DNA of 64,000 nucleotides from Palleronia caenipelagi. GTDB lineage: Bacteria > Pseudomonadota > Alphaproteobacteria > Rhodobacterales > Rhodobacteraceae. Both the position numbers and the translations under genes were made by a program. This document shows, piece by piece, positions 17,661-25,989 of the stretch (the stretch's first letter is position 1; each line of letters opens with the position of its first letter). The stretch lies in NCBI RefSeq assembly GCF_007004065.1, contig NZ_VFSV01000003.1:62001-126000 (forward strand), written 5' to 3'. The notes beneath the pieces are model-generated. The model did no database searches. It saw nothing but the letters and a program-made list of their open reading frames with translations, and was not told where the DNA came from.

Positions 17661-18422
17661 TCAGCGCGGCGCCATCCGGATGGCGCCGTCGAGCCGGATG
17701 ACCTCGCCATTGAGCATCGGATTGCGCAGGATCGATTCGACGAGCTGTGCGTATTCCTCCGGTCGTCCCAGACGCGGCGGAAAGGGCACCTGCGCTCCGA
17801 GGCTGTCCTGCACTTCCTGCGGCAAGCCCTTGAGCATCGGAGTCAGGAACAGGCCCGGTGCGATGCACATGACGCGGATGGCGTCGCGGGCGAATTCGCG
17901 CGCCAGCGGCAGGGTCAGAGCGGCAACGGCGCCCTTTGACGCCGCATAGGAGGCCTGCCCAATCTGCCCGTCATAAGCTGCCACGCTGGCCGTGTTCACG
18001 ATCACCGCGCGCTCTTCGCCCAACGGTACCACGCCGGTCAGGGCTTCGGCAAAGCGGGTAATCACGTTCACCGTGCCAGTCAGGTTTACCTCGATCCCGC
18101 GGGTGAATTCCGCCAGTGGCAAACCCTTGCCATCGCGCCCGACAAGCTTGCCCGCCGGCACAACCCCGGCGCAGTTCACGAGGATCCGGGCCGGTCCATG
18201 AGTTTCGGCCGCGCGCGCGATGGCCTCTTTGACCCCCGCTTCGGAGGCGACATCGACCCCGATTCCCAAACCGCCGATCTGACTGGCCTGCGCCTCTGCC
18301 GCCTCCGCGTTCAGGTCGAAAACCGCGACCTTTGCGCCCAGCTCTGCAAGCCGGGTCGCCGTCGCGGCCCCGAGCCCCGACGCCGCGCCCGTGACGATGG
18401 CCGCCATTCCGTCAATCTGCAT
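17661..18422 (-). CDS. Short-chain dehydrogenase/reductase, 3-hydroxyacyl-CoA dehydrogenase type
   Basis: This 253-residue NAD(P)-dependent oxidoreductase has the Rossmann motif VTGAASGLG, an acidic residue at the end of beta-2 (AVFDLN) that favours NAD, the NCAG motif, and the catalytic S...YAASK pair (NTASVAAYDGQIGQ, then ASYAASKGAV). Overall sequence resembles type II 3-hydroxyacyl-CoA dehydrogenases of fatty-acid or branched-chain oxidation, although substrate cannot be fixed from sequence. ATG 18422 is preferred to the longer open frame because the SDR fold starts at MQIDGMAAIVTG. It lies 20 bp after the DUF815 gene on the same strand. Confidence 0.88.
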   Translation of the reverse strand: MQIDGMAAIVTGAASGLGAATATRLAELGAKVAVFDLNAEAAEAQASQIGGLGIGVDVASEAGVKEAIARAAETHGPARILVNCAGVVPAGKLVGRDGKGLPLAEFTRGIEVNLTGTVNVITRFAEALTGVVPLGEERAVIVNTASVAAYDGQIGQASYAASKGAVAALTLPLAREFARDAIRVMCIAPGLFLTPMLKGLPQEVQDSLGAQVPFPPRLGRPEEYAQLVESILRNPMLNGEVIRLDGAIRMAPR

Positions 18423-18442
18423 GTCGTCCTCCCGGTCTGACC

Positions 18443-19279
18443 TCAGAGACGGACACCCTTTCGTCCTGCGAGGTCGGTAAAGAACTGCCACGCGACCCGG
18501 CCCGAACGGGCCCCGCGCGTAACCTGCCATTCCAGCGCCTCGGCGCGCAGAGTCTCATCATCGACCTCGACCCCATAAGCCTCACAATAGCCGCGGATCA
18601 TCGCGAGATACTCGTCCTGATCGCAGGGATGGAAGCCAAGCCAGAGGCCGAACCGATCCGACAGAGACACCTTTTCCTCGATAGCCTCCGACGGGTTGAT
18701 CGCGGAGCTGCGCTCGTTCTCGATCATATCCCGCGGCATCAGATGGCGCCGGTTCGAGGTCGCGTAGAACAGCACATTCTCAGGACGCCCGGCAATGCCG
18801 CCATCGAGTACCGCCTTGAGCGATTTGTAGTGCTGGTCGTCGTGGCTAAAGGACAGGTCGTCACAGAACAGCAGGAACCGATAACCCGTCGCCGCACGCA
18901 GGACCGTCAGCAGATCCGCCACCGAGGGAAGATCCTCGCGCGCCAGCTCCACAATCTTCAGCGGGTGATCGTCACAAAGGGCGCCATGCACGGCTTTGAC
19001 GAGGCTGGATTTCCCCATACCCCGCGCGCCCCAGAGAAGCGCGTTGTTCGCGGGCAGGCCGGCGGCAAACTGTCGGGTGTTCTCCAGCAGGATATTCCGC
19101 GCCCGGTCGATACCGACCAGCAGGTCCAGCGACACCCGTGAGACCTGCGGAACCGGCTCCAGCCGCCCCGGTCCCGTGTGCCAGAGAAACGCATCTGCCG
19201 CATCAAAATCAGGCATGTCGCCGGGGGGCGGGGAGAGACGTTCCAGCGCCTCGGCGATGCGGATCAGCGGGTCACTCAC
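18443..19279 (-). CDS. DUF815 AAA-type ATPase
   Basis: This 278-residue protein has a Walker A (GARGMGKSSLVKA), a Walker B-like FLLFCDDLSF, a YATSNRRHL sensor-like segment, and an arginine-rich SDRFGLWLGFHPCDQ segment, all characteristic of DUF815, a AAA-type family of unknown role. Length is normal. Its start overlaps the tatC stop by 4 bp, so it should be translated with the Tat translocase genes. No link to Tat transport has been established for the family. Confidence 0.9.
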   Translation of the reverse strand: MSDPLIRIAEALERLSPPPGDMPDFDAADAFLWHTGPGRLEPVPQVSRVSLDLLVGIDRARNILLENTRQFAAGLPANNALLWGARGMGKSSLVKAVHGALCDDHPLKIVELAREDLPSVADLLTVLRAATGYRFLLFCDDLSFSHDDQHYKSLKAVLDGGIAGRPENVLFYATSNRRHLMPRDMIENERSSAINPSEAIEEKVSLSDRFGLWLGFHPCDQDEYLAMIRGYCEAYGVEVDDETLRAEALEWQVTRGARSGRVAWQFFTDLAGRKGVRL

Positions 19280-20187
19280 AGGCGCTTCGTCTCGTCTTCG
19301 GGTTCGTCCTCCGGCTCATCATCGCCCAGATCGTCGAAGTCGTAGAGATCTTCGTCCTCGCCCAGAATGCCTTCGGCGCGGAGCTCCTCGACACGCTTCT
19401 TCTCCACCCGACGGACGAGGAAGATGGACACCTCATAGAGCCCGTAGACCACGACAAAGAGGATCACTTGAGTGATCACATCCGGCGGAGTCACCAGCGC
19501 AGCGAGGACCAGAATGCCCACCACGGCAAATTTCCGCATATCCCCAAGGCCCCGCGCAGAAACCAGCCCGGCCTTGCCCATCAGGGTCAGGAGCACCGGC
19601 AACTGAAAGCAGAGGCCGAAGGCAACGATGAACTTGATCGTCAGGTTCAGGTACTCTTGGGCCGAGCCCTGAAACACCACCGAGAGCGGCGCGCTTTCTT
19701 CCGGCGTCACGGCCTCGCCTTCAGCACCAAACTGCTGGAAGCCAAGGAAGAAATCATAAGCCAGCGGCGTGACGACGTAGAACGCGAAAGCCGCGCCAGC
19801 CACGAACATGAAGGGCGACGCGATGAGGAAGGGCAAAAAGGCGCCCTTTTCCGATTTGTAGAGCCCCGGTGCCACGAACCGCCAGAGCTGGTGCGCGATG
19901 ATCGGAAAGGACAGAAACAGGCCGCCCAGCAGGGAGACCTTGATCGCAACGAAGAATCCTTCTTGCGGCGAGATGAAAATCAGGTCGCAATCCTGCCCGC
20001 GCTCGGAGAGCACTTGACAGAGCGGCGCGGTCAGGAAGTTGAAAATCGGCGTCGCGACGGTGAAGCAGACCACCATCCCCGCCAGAAAGGCCAAGACGGC
20101 GCGGATCAGTCGGGTGCGTAGTTCGGCCAGATGTTCGATCAGCGGGGCGGCGGAATCGTCGATCTCGTCGCGGTCGGCGGCGCTCAT
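19276..20187 (-). CDS. tatC: Sec-independent translocase subunit TatC
   Basis: This 303-residue inner-membrane protein is the core receptor of the twin-arginine translocase, recognising RR signal peptides. The N-terminal PLIEHLAELRTRLIR motif and six hydrophobic spans are clear. After the last span there is an unusually long, highly acidic cytosolic tail (rich in Asp and Glu, about residues 265-300). It overlaps tatB by 4 bp and DUF815 by 4 bp. It is the expected exporter for the Tat-dependent formate dehydrogenase encoded at 5.1-8.3 kb. Confidence 0.96.
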   Translation of the reverse strand: MSAADRDEIDDSAAPLIEHLAELRTRLIRAVLAFLAGMVVCFTVATPIFNFLTAPLCQVLSERGQDCDLIFISPQEGFFVAIKVSLLGGLFLSFPIIAHQLWRFVAPGLYKSEKGAFLPFLIASPFMFVAGAAFAFYVVTPLAYDFFLGFQQFGAEGEAVTPEESAPLSVVFQGSAQEYLNLTIKFIVAFGLCFQLPVLLTLMGKAGLVSARGLGDMRKFAVVGILVLAALVTPPDVITQVILFVVVYGLYEVSIFLVRRVEKKRVEELRAEGILGEDEDLYDFDDLGDDEPEDEPEDETKRL

Positions 20188-20657
20188 TCGGATGTGTCTC
20201 CGGAGGTGAGGGGCGAGGCAGCGGCCGTGCCGGTGGTTTTCGCGGGACCGTCAGACGGCACCGGATCAGCATCACGAGCGGCGGCGCGCTCTGCGGCTGC
20301 AGCCTTGGCGCTCTCGGTCCGGGCGGCGCGATCCTCGGCCATGGCTTTGGTCGCCGGGCCGGGTTTCGCCGGGGAGGTCATCGGGTCCCATTTCTCGAAC
20401 GCATCCGCAGCCTCGTTCAGCTTGTCGATGCCGTAGCGTTTGGGGTTCGAAAGCCCCTTCAGCTCATTGGCCGCATCGCGCACGCCCGACTCGTCAGCCG
20501 CGTCTTCCATGGCACGCTGGAACTCGCGCCCCATGGCACGCGCCTTGCCCATGAACCGGCCCAGGGCGCGAAACATGCCCGGCAAGTCCTTCGGCCCCAC
20601 GACGATCAGTGCCGTGACGCCGATGACCAGCAATTCGGTCATTCCGATGTCGAACAT
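20184..20657 (-). CDS. tatB: Sec-independent translocase subunit TatB
   Basis: This 157-residue protein has one N-terminal membrane span followed by an amphipathic helix (MFDIGMTELLVIGVTALIV, then GPKDLPGMFRALGRFMGKAR) and a charged, Ala-rich tail. This is the TatB pattern, including the conserved Glu in the span and the GP hinge. It sits between tatA (24-bp gap) and tatC (4-bp overlap). Confidence 0.94.
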   Translation of the reverse strand: MFDIGMTELLVIGVTALIVVGPKDLPGMFRALGRFMGKARAMGREFQRAMEDAADESGVRDAANELKGLSNPKRYGIDKLNEAADAFEKWDPMTSPAKPGPATKAMAEDRAARTESAKAAAAERAAARDADPVPSDGPAKTTGTAAASPLTSGDTSE

Positions 20658-20680
20658 CCAGCGGCCTCCGGCCTAAGGCG

Positions 20681-20923
20681 TCAGCTCTTGGTGCTGTCGG
20701 TGTCAGCGGTGGAGGTGTGCACGGCGGGGGCCGCGACCTCGTCCTTGGCCTCGATCTGCTTGGAGGATTTGTCCTCTTCGCCGCCTTCGCTCACGCCGCG
20801 CTTGAATGCGGTGATGCCCTTGCCGACTTCGCCCATCAGCGAGGAAATCTTGCCGCGGCCAAACAGGACCAGCACGACGATCGCGATGAGTAGAAGGCCG
20901 GGAAGACCGATATTGTTGAGCAT
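20681..20923 (-). CDS. tatA: Sec-independent translocase subunit TatA
   Basis: This 80-residue protein has the TatA layout: a short membrane span (GLPGLLLIAIVVLVLFG), the hinge FGRGKISSLM and an amphipathic helix GEVGKGITAFKRGV, then a charged tail. TatA oligomers form the translocation pathway. ATG 20923 gives the standard N-terminus; the open frame extends 8 codons further without family support. It is the first gene of tatA-tatB-tatC-DUF815-SDR. Confidence 0.95.
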   Translation of the reverse strand: MLNNIGLPGLLLIAIVVLVLFGRGKISSLMGEVGKGITAFKRGVSEGGEEDKSSKQIEAKDEVAAPAVHTSTADTDSTKS

Positions 20924-20994
20924 GAGAAGTCCCTTCACGCGTGTCACTCATCCCCATGTAAGGGATCGCCGCGCCAAGGTGAAGGACTAAGCGC

Positions 20995-22083
20995 TCACAG
21001 ATCGTCGAGCCGGACGGCCTGTCCAGTCTCCGCCGAGCGCTGAGCCGCCAGCCCCATGGCCACCGCCCTGGCCCCGTCGCCCAGTGTGACTTCGACCGCG
21101 CCCTGCCCCCGCAGCATCGCGGCAAAGCGCTGGTGCTGAAAGAACGTGGCGCCGTTATGATCGCCTGCCTCCAGAAGGTTGGGATCGACAGGAAATTCCG
21201 TCGTCACCGGTGCGCTGCCCTGACGCGGGCTGACGATGACCTTGCCCACGGGGACCTGCCCCGTAGGCGCGTGGCGGACCGGACCGGGGACCAGCGCCTC
21301 GATTTTCCCCGCCGGACCGACGAGGGAGAGCTCCTCCTGATAACCGGACCCTTCGGCGAACATGCAGAGTTCAAGCATGGCCCGGGAGCCATTTTCGAAC
21401 TCGACGATCACAAAGCCCGAATCAAGGATATCCGGCGCGCGGCCTGCGTAATCCTCGTCCCGATGGTTCACCGCCTGACCGGCACTGGCCATGACCCGCA
21501 CCGGCTCGGACTTAAGGATCAGGCGCATGAGGTCGAAAAAATGGCAGCATTTTTCGACGAACGTGCCGCCGGAAAACGCGTTGAAACGATTCCAGTCCCC
21601 GACCTTTTCCAGAAACGGAAAGCGGTGCTCGCGAATCGCGAGTTGCACCGGACCGCCGGTGACGGCGTCGGCGTGCTCCAGAAAGGCCGCGATAGCGGGC
21701 ATGTAGCGATATTCCATCGCAACCCAGATCGGCTGAGGGTAGCCTATGGCCTGCAACGCCTCCGCCTGCTCGGGCGTGGTGTAGAGCGGCTTTTCGACCA
21801 GCAGAGGCAGGGAACGGTGGTTCGCGATCTCCATGATCTGCGGCACGTGCAAATAATTGGGCGAGGCGATGATCACCGCATCGAGATCCCCATGGCCCAG
21901 CATGTCCCCGATGGTCGCCGCCCGGATCGCCCTCGGGATCAACCGCGCAGTGGCCCCTGCCATCCCCGGATCCGGCTCCAGATAGCGCGTGACCTCCACG
22001 CCCTCCAACAGCGCGATGTTGCGCAGGTGCTCCTGCCCCATCATGCCGCAGCCGATCATCCCGTAAGTCAGACGCTTGACCAT
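20995..22083 (-). CDS. Gfo/Idh/MocA-family NAD(P)-dependent oxidoreductase
   Basis: This 362-residue protein has an N-terminal Rossmann fold (YGMIGCGMMGQEH) and the family's EKP motif in LLVEKPLYTT, plus the C-terminal GFO_IDH_MocA fold with a GGTFVEKCCHFFDLMR segment carrying the catalytic His region. Relatives oxidise sugars, inositols or related polyols. It follows the GntR gene by 13 bp in one operon, divergent from the monooxygenase/TRAP operon. A GGGAGGG site lies upstream of ATG 22083; the longer frame extends into the regulator. The substrate is unknown, but it is probably a step in the pathway fed by the adjacent TRAP transporter. Confidence 0.88.
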   Translation of the reverse strand: MVKRLTYGMIGCGMMGQEHLRNIALLEGVEVTRYLEPDPGMAGATARLIPRAIRAATIGDMLGHGDLDAVIIASPNYLHVPQIMEIANHRSLPLLVEKPLYTTPEQAEALQAIGYPQPIWVAMEYRYMPAIAAFLEHADAVTGGPVQLAIREHRFPFLEKVGDWNRFNAFSGGTFVEKCCHFFDLMRLILKSEPVRVMASAGQAVNHRDEDYAGRAPDILDSGFVIVEFENGSRAMLELCMFAEGSGYQEELSLVGPAGKIEALVPGPVRHAPTGQVPVGKVIVSPRQGSAPVTTEFPVDPNLLEAGDHNGATFFQHQRFAAMLRGQGAVEVTLGDGARAVAMGLAAQRSAETGQAVRLDDL

Positions 22084-22096
22084 CTCCGGCCCTCCC

Positions 22097-22774
22097 TCAG
22101 CGCGTGCGTGTGACGTGATGGGCCCGCTCGGGGTCAAACCATGTCACCGAATATTCGACCTCCCGGCCCTCGTGATCCCAGGCCCGGCGCAGAACCTGAC
22201 CCATGGGCTGTCCCGAGGTCAGCTCCAGCGCCGTCGCCCCCCAGGCCGGCAAGGCGCCCGCGGCGCAGCGATCCTCGATCCGGACAATCCTGAGCCCCCA
22301 GCCAGCAAGATAGGTTTGATAAAGCGAGGCCCCGAGAGCCTTGCAATCCAGACCCGGCGTCAACGCGGCATCGACGAAGATCTCTTCGACCGCCACGGCC
22401 TCGCCATCGAGACGGCGCCGTCGCCTAATGCGATGGGCGCGCGCAAACGCCGCTCCGTCCGGCGCGGTCACATCGTCAACAGACAGCACCTCCGCTCCCG
22501 GCAGCCCCCCGCCACCGGGCTTTTCCAGACGGAAAAACCCATAGAGCCCCCCGGCCTCGCGCACCGAGCAGACGTAATTACCGGAGCCCTGACGCCGCTC
22601 CAGAAGCCCCTGCGCCTGCAACTCTTCGAGCCCTCTGCGCACTGTTCCCACCGCCACATCATAAAGCTTGGCCAGCTCCCGCTCGGTCGGCAGGCGGTCG
22701 CCCTCGAGCAGCTGCCCCGTGCCAATCTGGCGCAGCAAATCGTCGCTGATCTGGCGATAGACAGGTTCGCTCAC
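22097..22774 (-). CDS. GntR-family (HutC/UTRA) transcriptional regulator
   Basis: This 225-residue protein has an N-terminal winged helix (YRQISDDLLRQIGTG ... LPTERELAKLYDVAVGTVRRGLEEL, split here) and a C-terminal UTRA ligand-binding domain (about 85-220). It starts with GTG 22774, preceded by CGGGG at 8-nt spacing. It is encoded with a Gfo/Idh/MocA gene and faces the LLM-monooxygenase/TRAP operon across 73 bp, so it most likely senses the module's substrate or an intermediate and controls both transcripts. Confidence 0.9.
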   Translation of the reverse strand: MSEPVYRQISDDLLRQIGTGQLLEGDRLPTERELAKLYDVAVGTVRRGLEELQAQGLLERRQGSGNYVCSVREAGGLYGFFRLEKPGGGGLPGAEVLSVDDVTAPDGAAFARAHRIRRRRRLDGEAVAVEEIFVDAALTPGLDCKALGASLYQTYLAGWGLRIVRIEDRCAAGALPAWGATALELTSGQPMGQVLRRAWDHEGREVEYSVTWFDPERAHHVTRTR

Positions 22775-22847
22775 CGATGACCCCGGGTCAATTGATATAG
22801 GATTGATTTACACGTACCGTCTTGTTACGCAAGCCTGTAGCCCTAAC
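22775..22847. promoter_or_regulatory. Shared divergent promoter of the GntR / monooxygenase-TRAP module
   Basis: TTGATA at 22792-22797 and TACCGT at 22815-22820 with 17-bp spacing make a plausible rightward promoter. Overlapping it, ATTGAT occurs twice with an 11-bp period (22791-22796 and 22802-22807), one helical turn apart, a candidate operator for the adjacent GntR protein. Confidence 0.35.
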
Positions 22848-24014
22848 ATGAGACCCGCAATGACCGTTGTTCCCGTCACATCCGCCGATCTCGACGCTGC
22901 CGAGGTTTCATGGTTCGCCGCGCTGTGTTCCGACGACTACCGCCAGCTCGGCGTGCCCGACGGGGATCTGCGGTCGAGCTTTGGCCACTGTTCGACCATC
23001 GCCCGTGAGGCCGAGGCACAGGGGTTTCGCAACATCCTGTGCCCGTCCTCCTATCAGGTCGGTCAGGATACGCTGAGTTTTGTCGCCGGGATGGCCCCCC
23101 TGACCGAGCGGATGAACTTCCTGGCTGCGATTCGCTGTGGCGAGATGCAGCCGATTATGCTGGCCCGGACCGTCGCGACCCTCGATCACATGCTGCATGG
23201 AAGGCTGACCCTGAACGTCATCTCCTCCGATTTCCCCGGGGAGACCGCCGACAGCGCCTATCGCTACCAACGCTCGCGTGAGGTCGTGCAGATCCTGAAA
23301 CAGGCCTGGACGCGGGACGAGATCAATTTCGAAGGCGAGATCTATAATTTTCAGGGTCTGACGACCGCACCAGCTAAGCCCTACCAGACCGGCGGGCCGC
23401 TCCTGTATTTCGGTGGGTATTCCCCGGCGGCGCTGGAGCTGTGCGGGGAACATTGCGACGTCTATCTGATGTGGCCCGAACCCAAGGAGCAACTCGCCGA
23501 GCGCATGAAGGCCGTCCACGCCGTGGCCGAGCGCTATGGCCGGACGCTCGACTACGGGCTGCGCGTCCATGTGATCGTGCGAGACACGGAGGCCGAGGCG
23601 CGCGACTACGCCGAGCATCTGACCGCCGCGCTGGATGACGAATACGGGCGGCTCATTCGCGAGCGCGCCCATGATTCGGCCTCGCTTGGGGTGTCCCATC
23701 AGGCCCGCGCCAGGGAACTGGCAGATCAGTTCGGCTACGTGGAGCCCCACCTGTGGACCGGCATCGGCCGCGCCCGGTCGGGCTGTGGCGCGGCGCTGGT
23801 GGGATCGACCGACCAGATCCTCAGCGAGTTGGAGGCCTACCGCAAGATGGGCCTGCGCGCTTTCATCCTGTCGGGCTATCCGCATCTGGACGAATGCCGC
23901 CATTTCGGTCAGCGTGTCCTGCCGGAGCTGCAAACCTGTTCGCTTCCCCATGTTTACGGTCGGGTGCCCGAAGGCGTCCCGGCCACCCCGCTTGGTAACG
24001 GAGACCGCAAGTAA
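22848..24014 (+). CDS. LLM-class flavin-dependent monooxygenase (SsuD-like)
   Basis: This 388-residue TIM-barrel protein belongs to the bacterial luciferase-like group nearest to FMNH2-dependent alkanesulfonate monooxygenase SsuD. Visible family segments are TLDHMLHGRLTLNVISSDFPGE, the RYQRSREVVQILKQAW region, and GSTDQILSELEAYRKMGLRAFILSGYPHLDECRHFG near the C-terminus. Members take reduced FMN from a separate reductase and use O2 to attack a C-S, C-N or C-C substrate. A flavin reductase is encoded two genes downstream. ATG 22848 is chosen; ATG 22860 is an alternative and 22803 would leave no promoter. The true substrate cannot be deduced. Confidence 0.88.
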   Translation: MRPAMTVVPVTSADLDAAEVSWFAALCSDDYRQLGVPDGDLRSSFGHCSTIAREAEAQGFRNILCPSSYQVGQDTLSFVAGMAPLTERMNFLAAIRCGEMQPIMLARTVATLDHMLHGRLTLNVISSDFPGETADSAYRYQRSREVVQILKQAWTRDEINFEGEIYNFQGLTTAPAKPYQTGGPLLYFGGYSPAALELCGEHCDVYLMWPEPKEQLAERMKAVHAVAERYGRTLDYGLRVHVIVRDTEAEARDYAEHLTAALDDEYGRLIRERAHDSASLGVSHQARARELADQFGYVEPHLWTGIGRARSGCGAALVGSTDQILSELEAYRKMGLRAFILSGYPHLDECRHFGQRVLPELQTCSLPHVYGRVPEGVPATPLGNGDRK

Positions 24015-24901
24015 TGGACCGCGTCCGCCTTTCGCCCGACCTTGAGATCAGCCGCATCGTCTACGGCATGTGGCGCCTCGCCGATGAGGGCGTGGATACC
24101 GCCCCCGAAACAGTGCGTGCCAAGATCGACGCCTGTCTCGATCAGGGCATCACCACCCTCGATCAGGCTGATATCTATGGCGGCTATATGGCCGAGGAGG
24201 TGCTGGGCCGCGCCCTGAAGCCTGAGCAGAAACGCCGGATCGAGATCGTCACGAAATGCGACATTGTCGCACCTGCCGGGCGTCATGCGAATACGGCGGT
24301 CAAGCACTACAACACCTCCCGCGCCCACATCGCGCGCTCGGTGGACACCTCGCTGCGGCTTATGGGGATTGATCGGATCGACCTGTTACTGGTCCACCGA
24401 CCCGACCCGTTCATGGACCCCGAGGAGACCGGCAAGATACTTGACGAGCTGGTCGCGCAGGGAAAGATCCGCAGCGTGGGCGTGTCGAATTTCAAGCTCC
24501 ATGACTGGACGCTCCTGCAATCGGCGATGAAGACGCCGCTGGTCACCAACCAGATCGAGATGAGCCTCGATTGCATCGCGCCGTTTACCAATGGCGATCT
24601 GGCGTACCTTCAGGAACGCCGCATCCGCCCCATGGCGTGGTCGCCTTTGGGCGGCGGCAGCCTGATGACCGGATCGGGGCCGCTGACCGAGGCCATGGAT
24701 GCTATGGCAAGCGAGGCACGTGTGGACCGCGCCGCCGTCGCTGTGGCGTGGCTGCTGGCGCATCCGGCCGGGATCGTACCGGTGATGGGCACCAACAACC
24801 TCGACCGCATTGCCAGCCTCTCGGACGCGCTGAAGGTGCCCATGGACCGTGAGGCGTGGTATCAGCTCTACACCCACGCGCTGGGACATGAGGTGCCATG
24901 A
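24014..24901 (+). CDS. Aldo/keto reductase (YdhF-like)
   Basis: This 295-residue NADPH-dependent reductase has the catalytic tetrad context: Asp/Tyr in TLDQADIYGGYM, Lys in IVTKCDI and His in LLVHRPDP. The VGVSNF and NQIEMSL segments and the C-terminal PVMGTNNLDRI cofactor site are also present. It resembles E. coli YdhF in the absence of the long substrate loops. Translation is coupled to the monooxygenase by TAATG and to the flavin reductase by ATGA. It may reduce a carbonyl product of the monooxygenase step (inference). Confidence 0.88.
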   Translation: MDRVRLSPDLEISRIVYGMWRLADEGVDTAPETVRAKIDACLDQGITTLDQADIYGGYMAEEVLGRALKPEQKRRIEIVTKCDIVAPAGRHANTAVKHYNTSRAHIARSVDTSLRLMGIDRIDLLLVHRPDPFMDPEETGKILDELVAQGKIRSVGVSNFKLHDWTLLQSAMKTPLVTNQIEMSLDCIAPFTNGDLAYLQERRIRPMAWSPLGGGSLMTGSGPLTEAMDAMASEARVDRAAVAVAWLLAHPAGIVPVMGTNNLDRIASLSDALKVPMDREAWYQLYTHALGHEVP

Positions 24902-25383
24902 GCGACATGGTCCCGTTCACTCCCGAGGAGTTGCGCGCAGCCTTCGGGCGCTACGCCACTGGCGTAACTGTGATCACCACGTGCACCCCTGAGGGGCCGC
25001 TGGGGATCACGGCGAACTCGTTTTCGTCGGTCTCCCTCGACCCGCCGCTCCTCATGTGGATGCCTGCGAAATCCTCACGCCGCTATCGGCCGTTCACGGA
25101 GTGCACACGCTTTGCCGTCCACGTGATGGCCGCCGCGCAAAAGGACACCTCTTCGCTCTTTGTGCGAGACGGCAATCCGTTCGACCAACTCCATTGGCAC
25201 GAAGGTCCCGAAGGCACCCCGCTGATCGAGGGTTGCCTCGCGCGGTTTCTCTGCGAGACTTATGCGGTGCATGACGCAGGCGATCATTCCATCGTGCTGG
25301 GCCGCATCCTCGACGCGGAACATCAGGAAGGCCCTCCGCTGGTCTTCGCGGGAGGCAAATATGGCGCGTTTTCAGAGCACTGA
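24898..25383 (+). CDS. Flavin reductase family protein (NAD(P)H:FMN)
   Basis: This 161-residue flavin-binding split-barrel protein of the HpaC/DIM6-NTAB group starts with a normal LRAAFGRYATGVTVITTCTPEG segment, then ITANSFSSVSLDPPLL, and ends with a FAGGKYGAF motif. Such proteins supply reduced FMN or FAD to a partner monooxygenase. The ATGA overlap with the aldo/keto reductase and the LLM monooxygenase upstream make this the obvious reductase of a two-component system. Confidence 0.9.
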   Translation: MSDMVPFTPEELRAAFGRYATGVTVITTCTPEGPLGITANSFSSVSLDPPLLMWMPAKSSRRYRPFTECTRFAVHVMAAAQKDTSSLFVRDGNPFDQLHWHEGPEGTPLIEGCLARFLCETYAVHDAGDHSIVLGRILDAEHQEGPPLVFAGGKYGAFSEH

Positions 25384-25403
25384 GCAGGCTTGAGAGGGGG
25401 ACC

Positions 25404-25985
25404 ATGGCGATACTGAGAGCACTGCTCTGGCCGTTCGAGCGCTTTAACGACCTCGTGCATCCTGTGGGTCGCTGGATTTCGGTCGTCGCCATCGCCCTGA
25501 TGGTGCTCGCAATCCTGATCCAGGTGTTCTTTCGCTACGTCCTGAACAGCGCGCTGCCCTGGCCGGATGAAGCGGCGCGGTTCTGCATGTTGTGGCTGAC
25601 CGGCCTGATGGCCCCCATCGCCTACCGGCGGGGCGGCTTCGTCGCCATTGACACGCTTCCCATGGCCCTCCCCCGCATCCCGGCGGCGCTCCTTGCGCTG
25701 GTGCTGCTGACTATCGCGGGTGTGGTGCTCTGGGTGGGAATGTGGATCGGCCTGGCCGAAGTAACGGGCTTTGGCGGACGTTTCGCCACCGCCTCGCTCT
25801 GGCTGCCCACGCCAGAGGGATGGTACCGGGTGCCGCGCTCGTGGATGATGAGTTCGATCTTTGTGGGCTTCGTCCTTCTGTTCATCGTCAATATCGAGTT
25901 GATCCTGCGGGATCTTCTGATCCTCTTCGGCGCGCAGGATCTCAAGCCCCTCGCCCCCGCCGACACAACCCTGCTGACGGAGTGA
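25404..25985 (+). CDS. TRAP transporter small permease (DctQ type)
   Basis: This 193-residue membrane protein has four hydrophobic spans (starting near residues 24, 60, 90 and 145), with the family's LNSALPWPDEAARFCMLWLTGLMAP region after span 1. It is the small membrane subunit of a TRAP (tripartite ATP-independent periplasmic) transporter, which uses a sodium or proton gradient. It lies 20 bp after the flavin reductase, so uptake and metabolism are one operon. The periplasmic loop before the last span (WLPTPEGWYRVPRSW) is longer than usual. Confidence 0.9.
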   Translation: MAILRALLWPFERFNDLVHPVGRWISVVAIALMVLAILIQVFFRYVLNSALPWPDEAARFCMLWLTGLMAPIAYRRGGFVAIDTLPMALPRIPAALLALVLLTIAGVVLWVGMWIGLAEVTGFGGRFATASLWLPTPEGWYRVPRSWMMSSIFVGFVLLFIVNIELILRDLLILFGAQDLKPLAPADTTLLTE

Positions 25986-25989
25986 GTCC

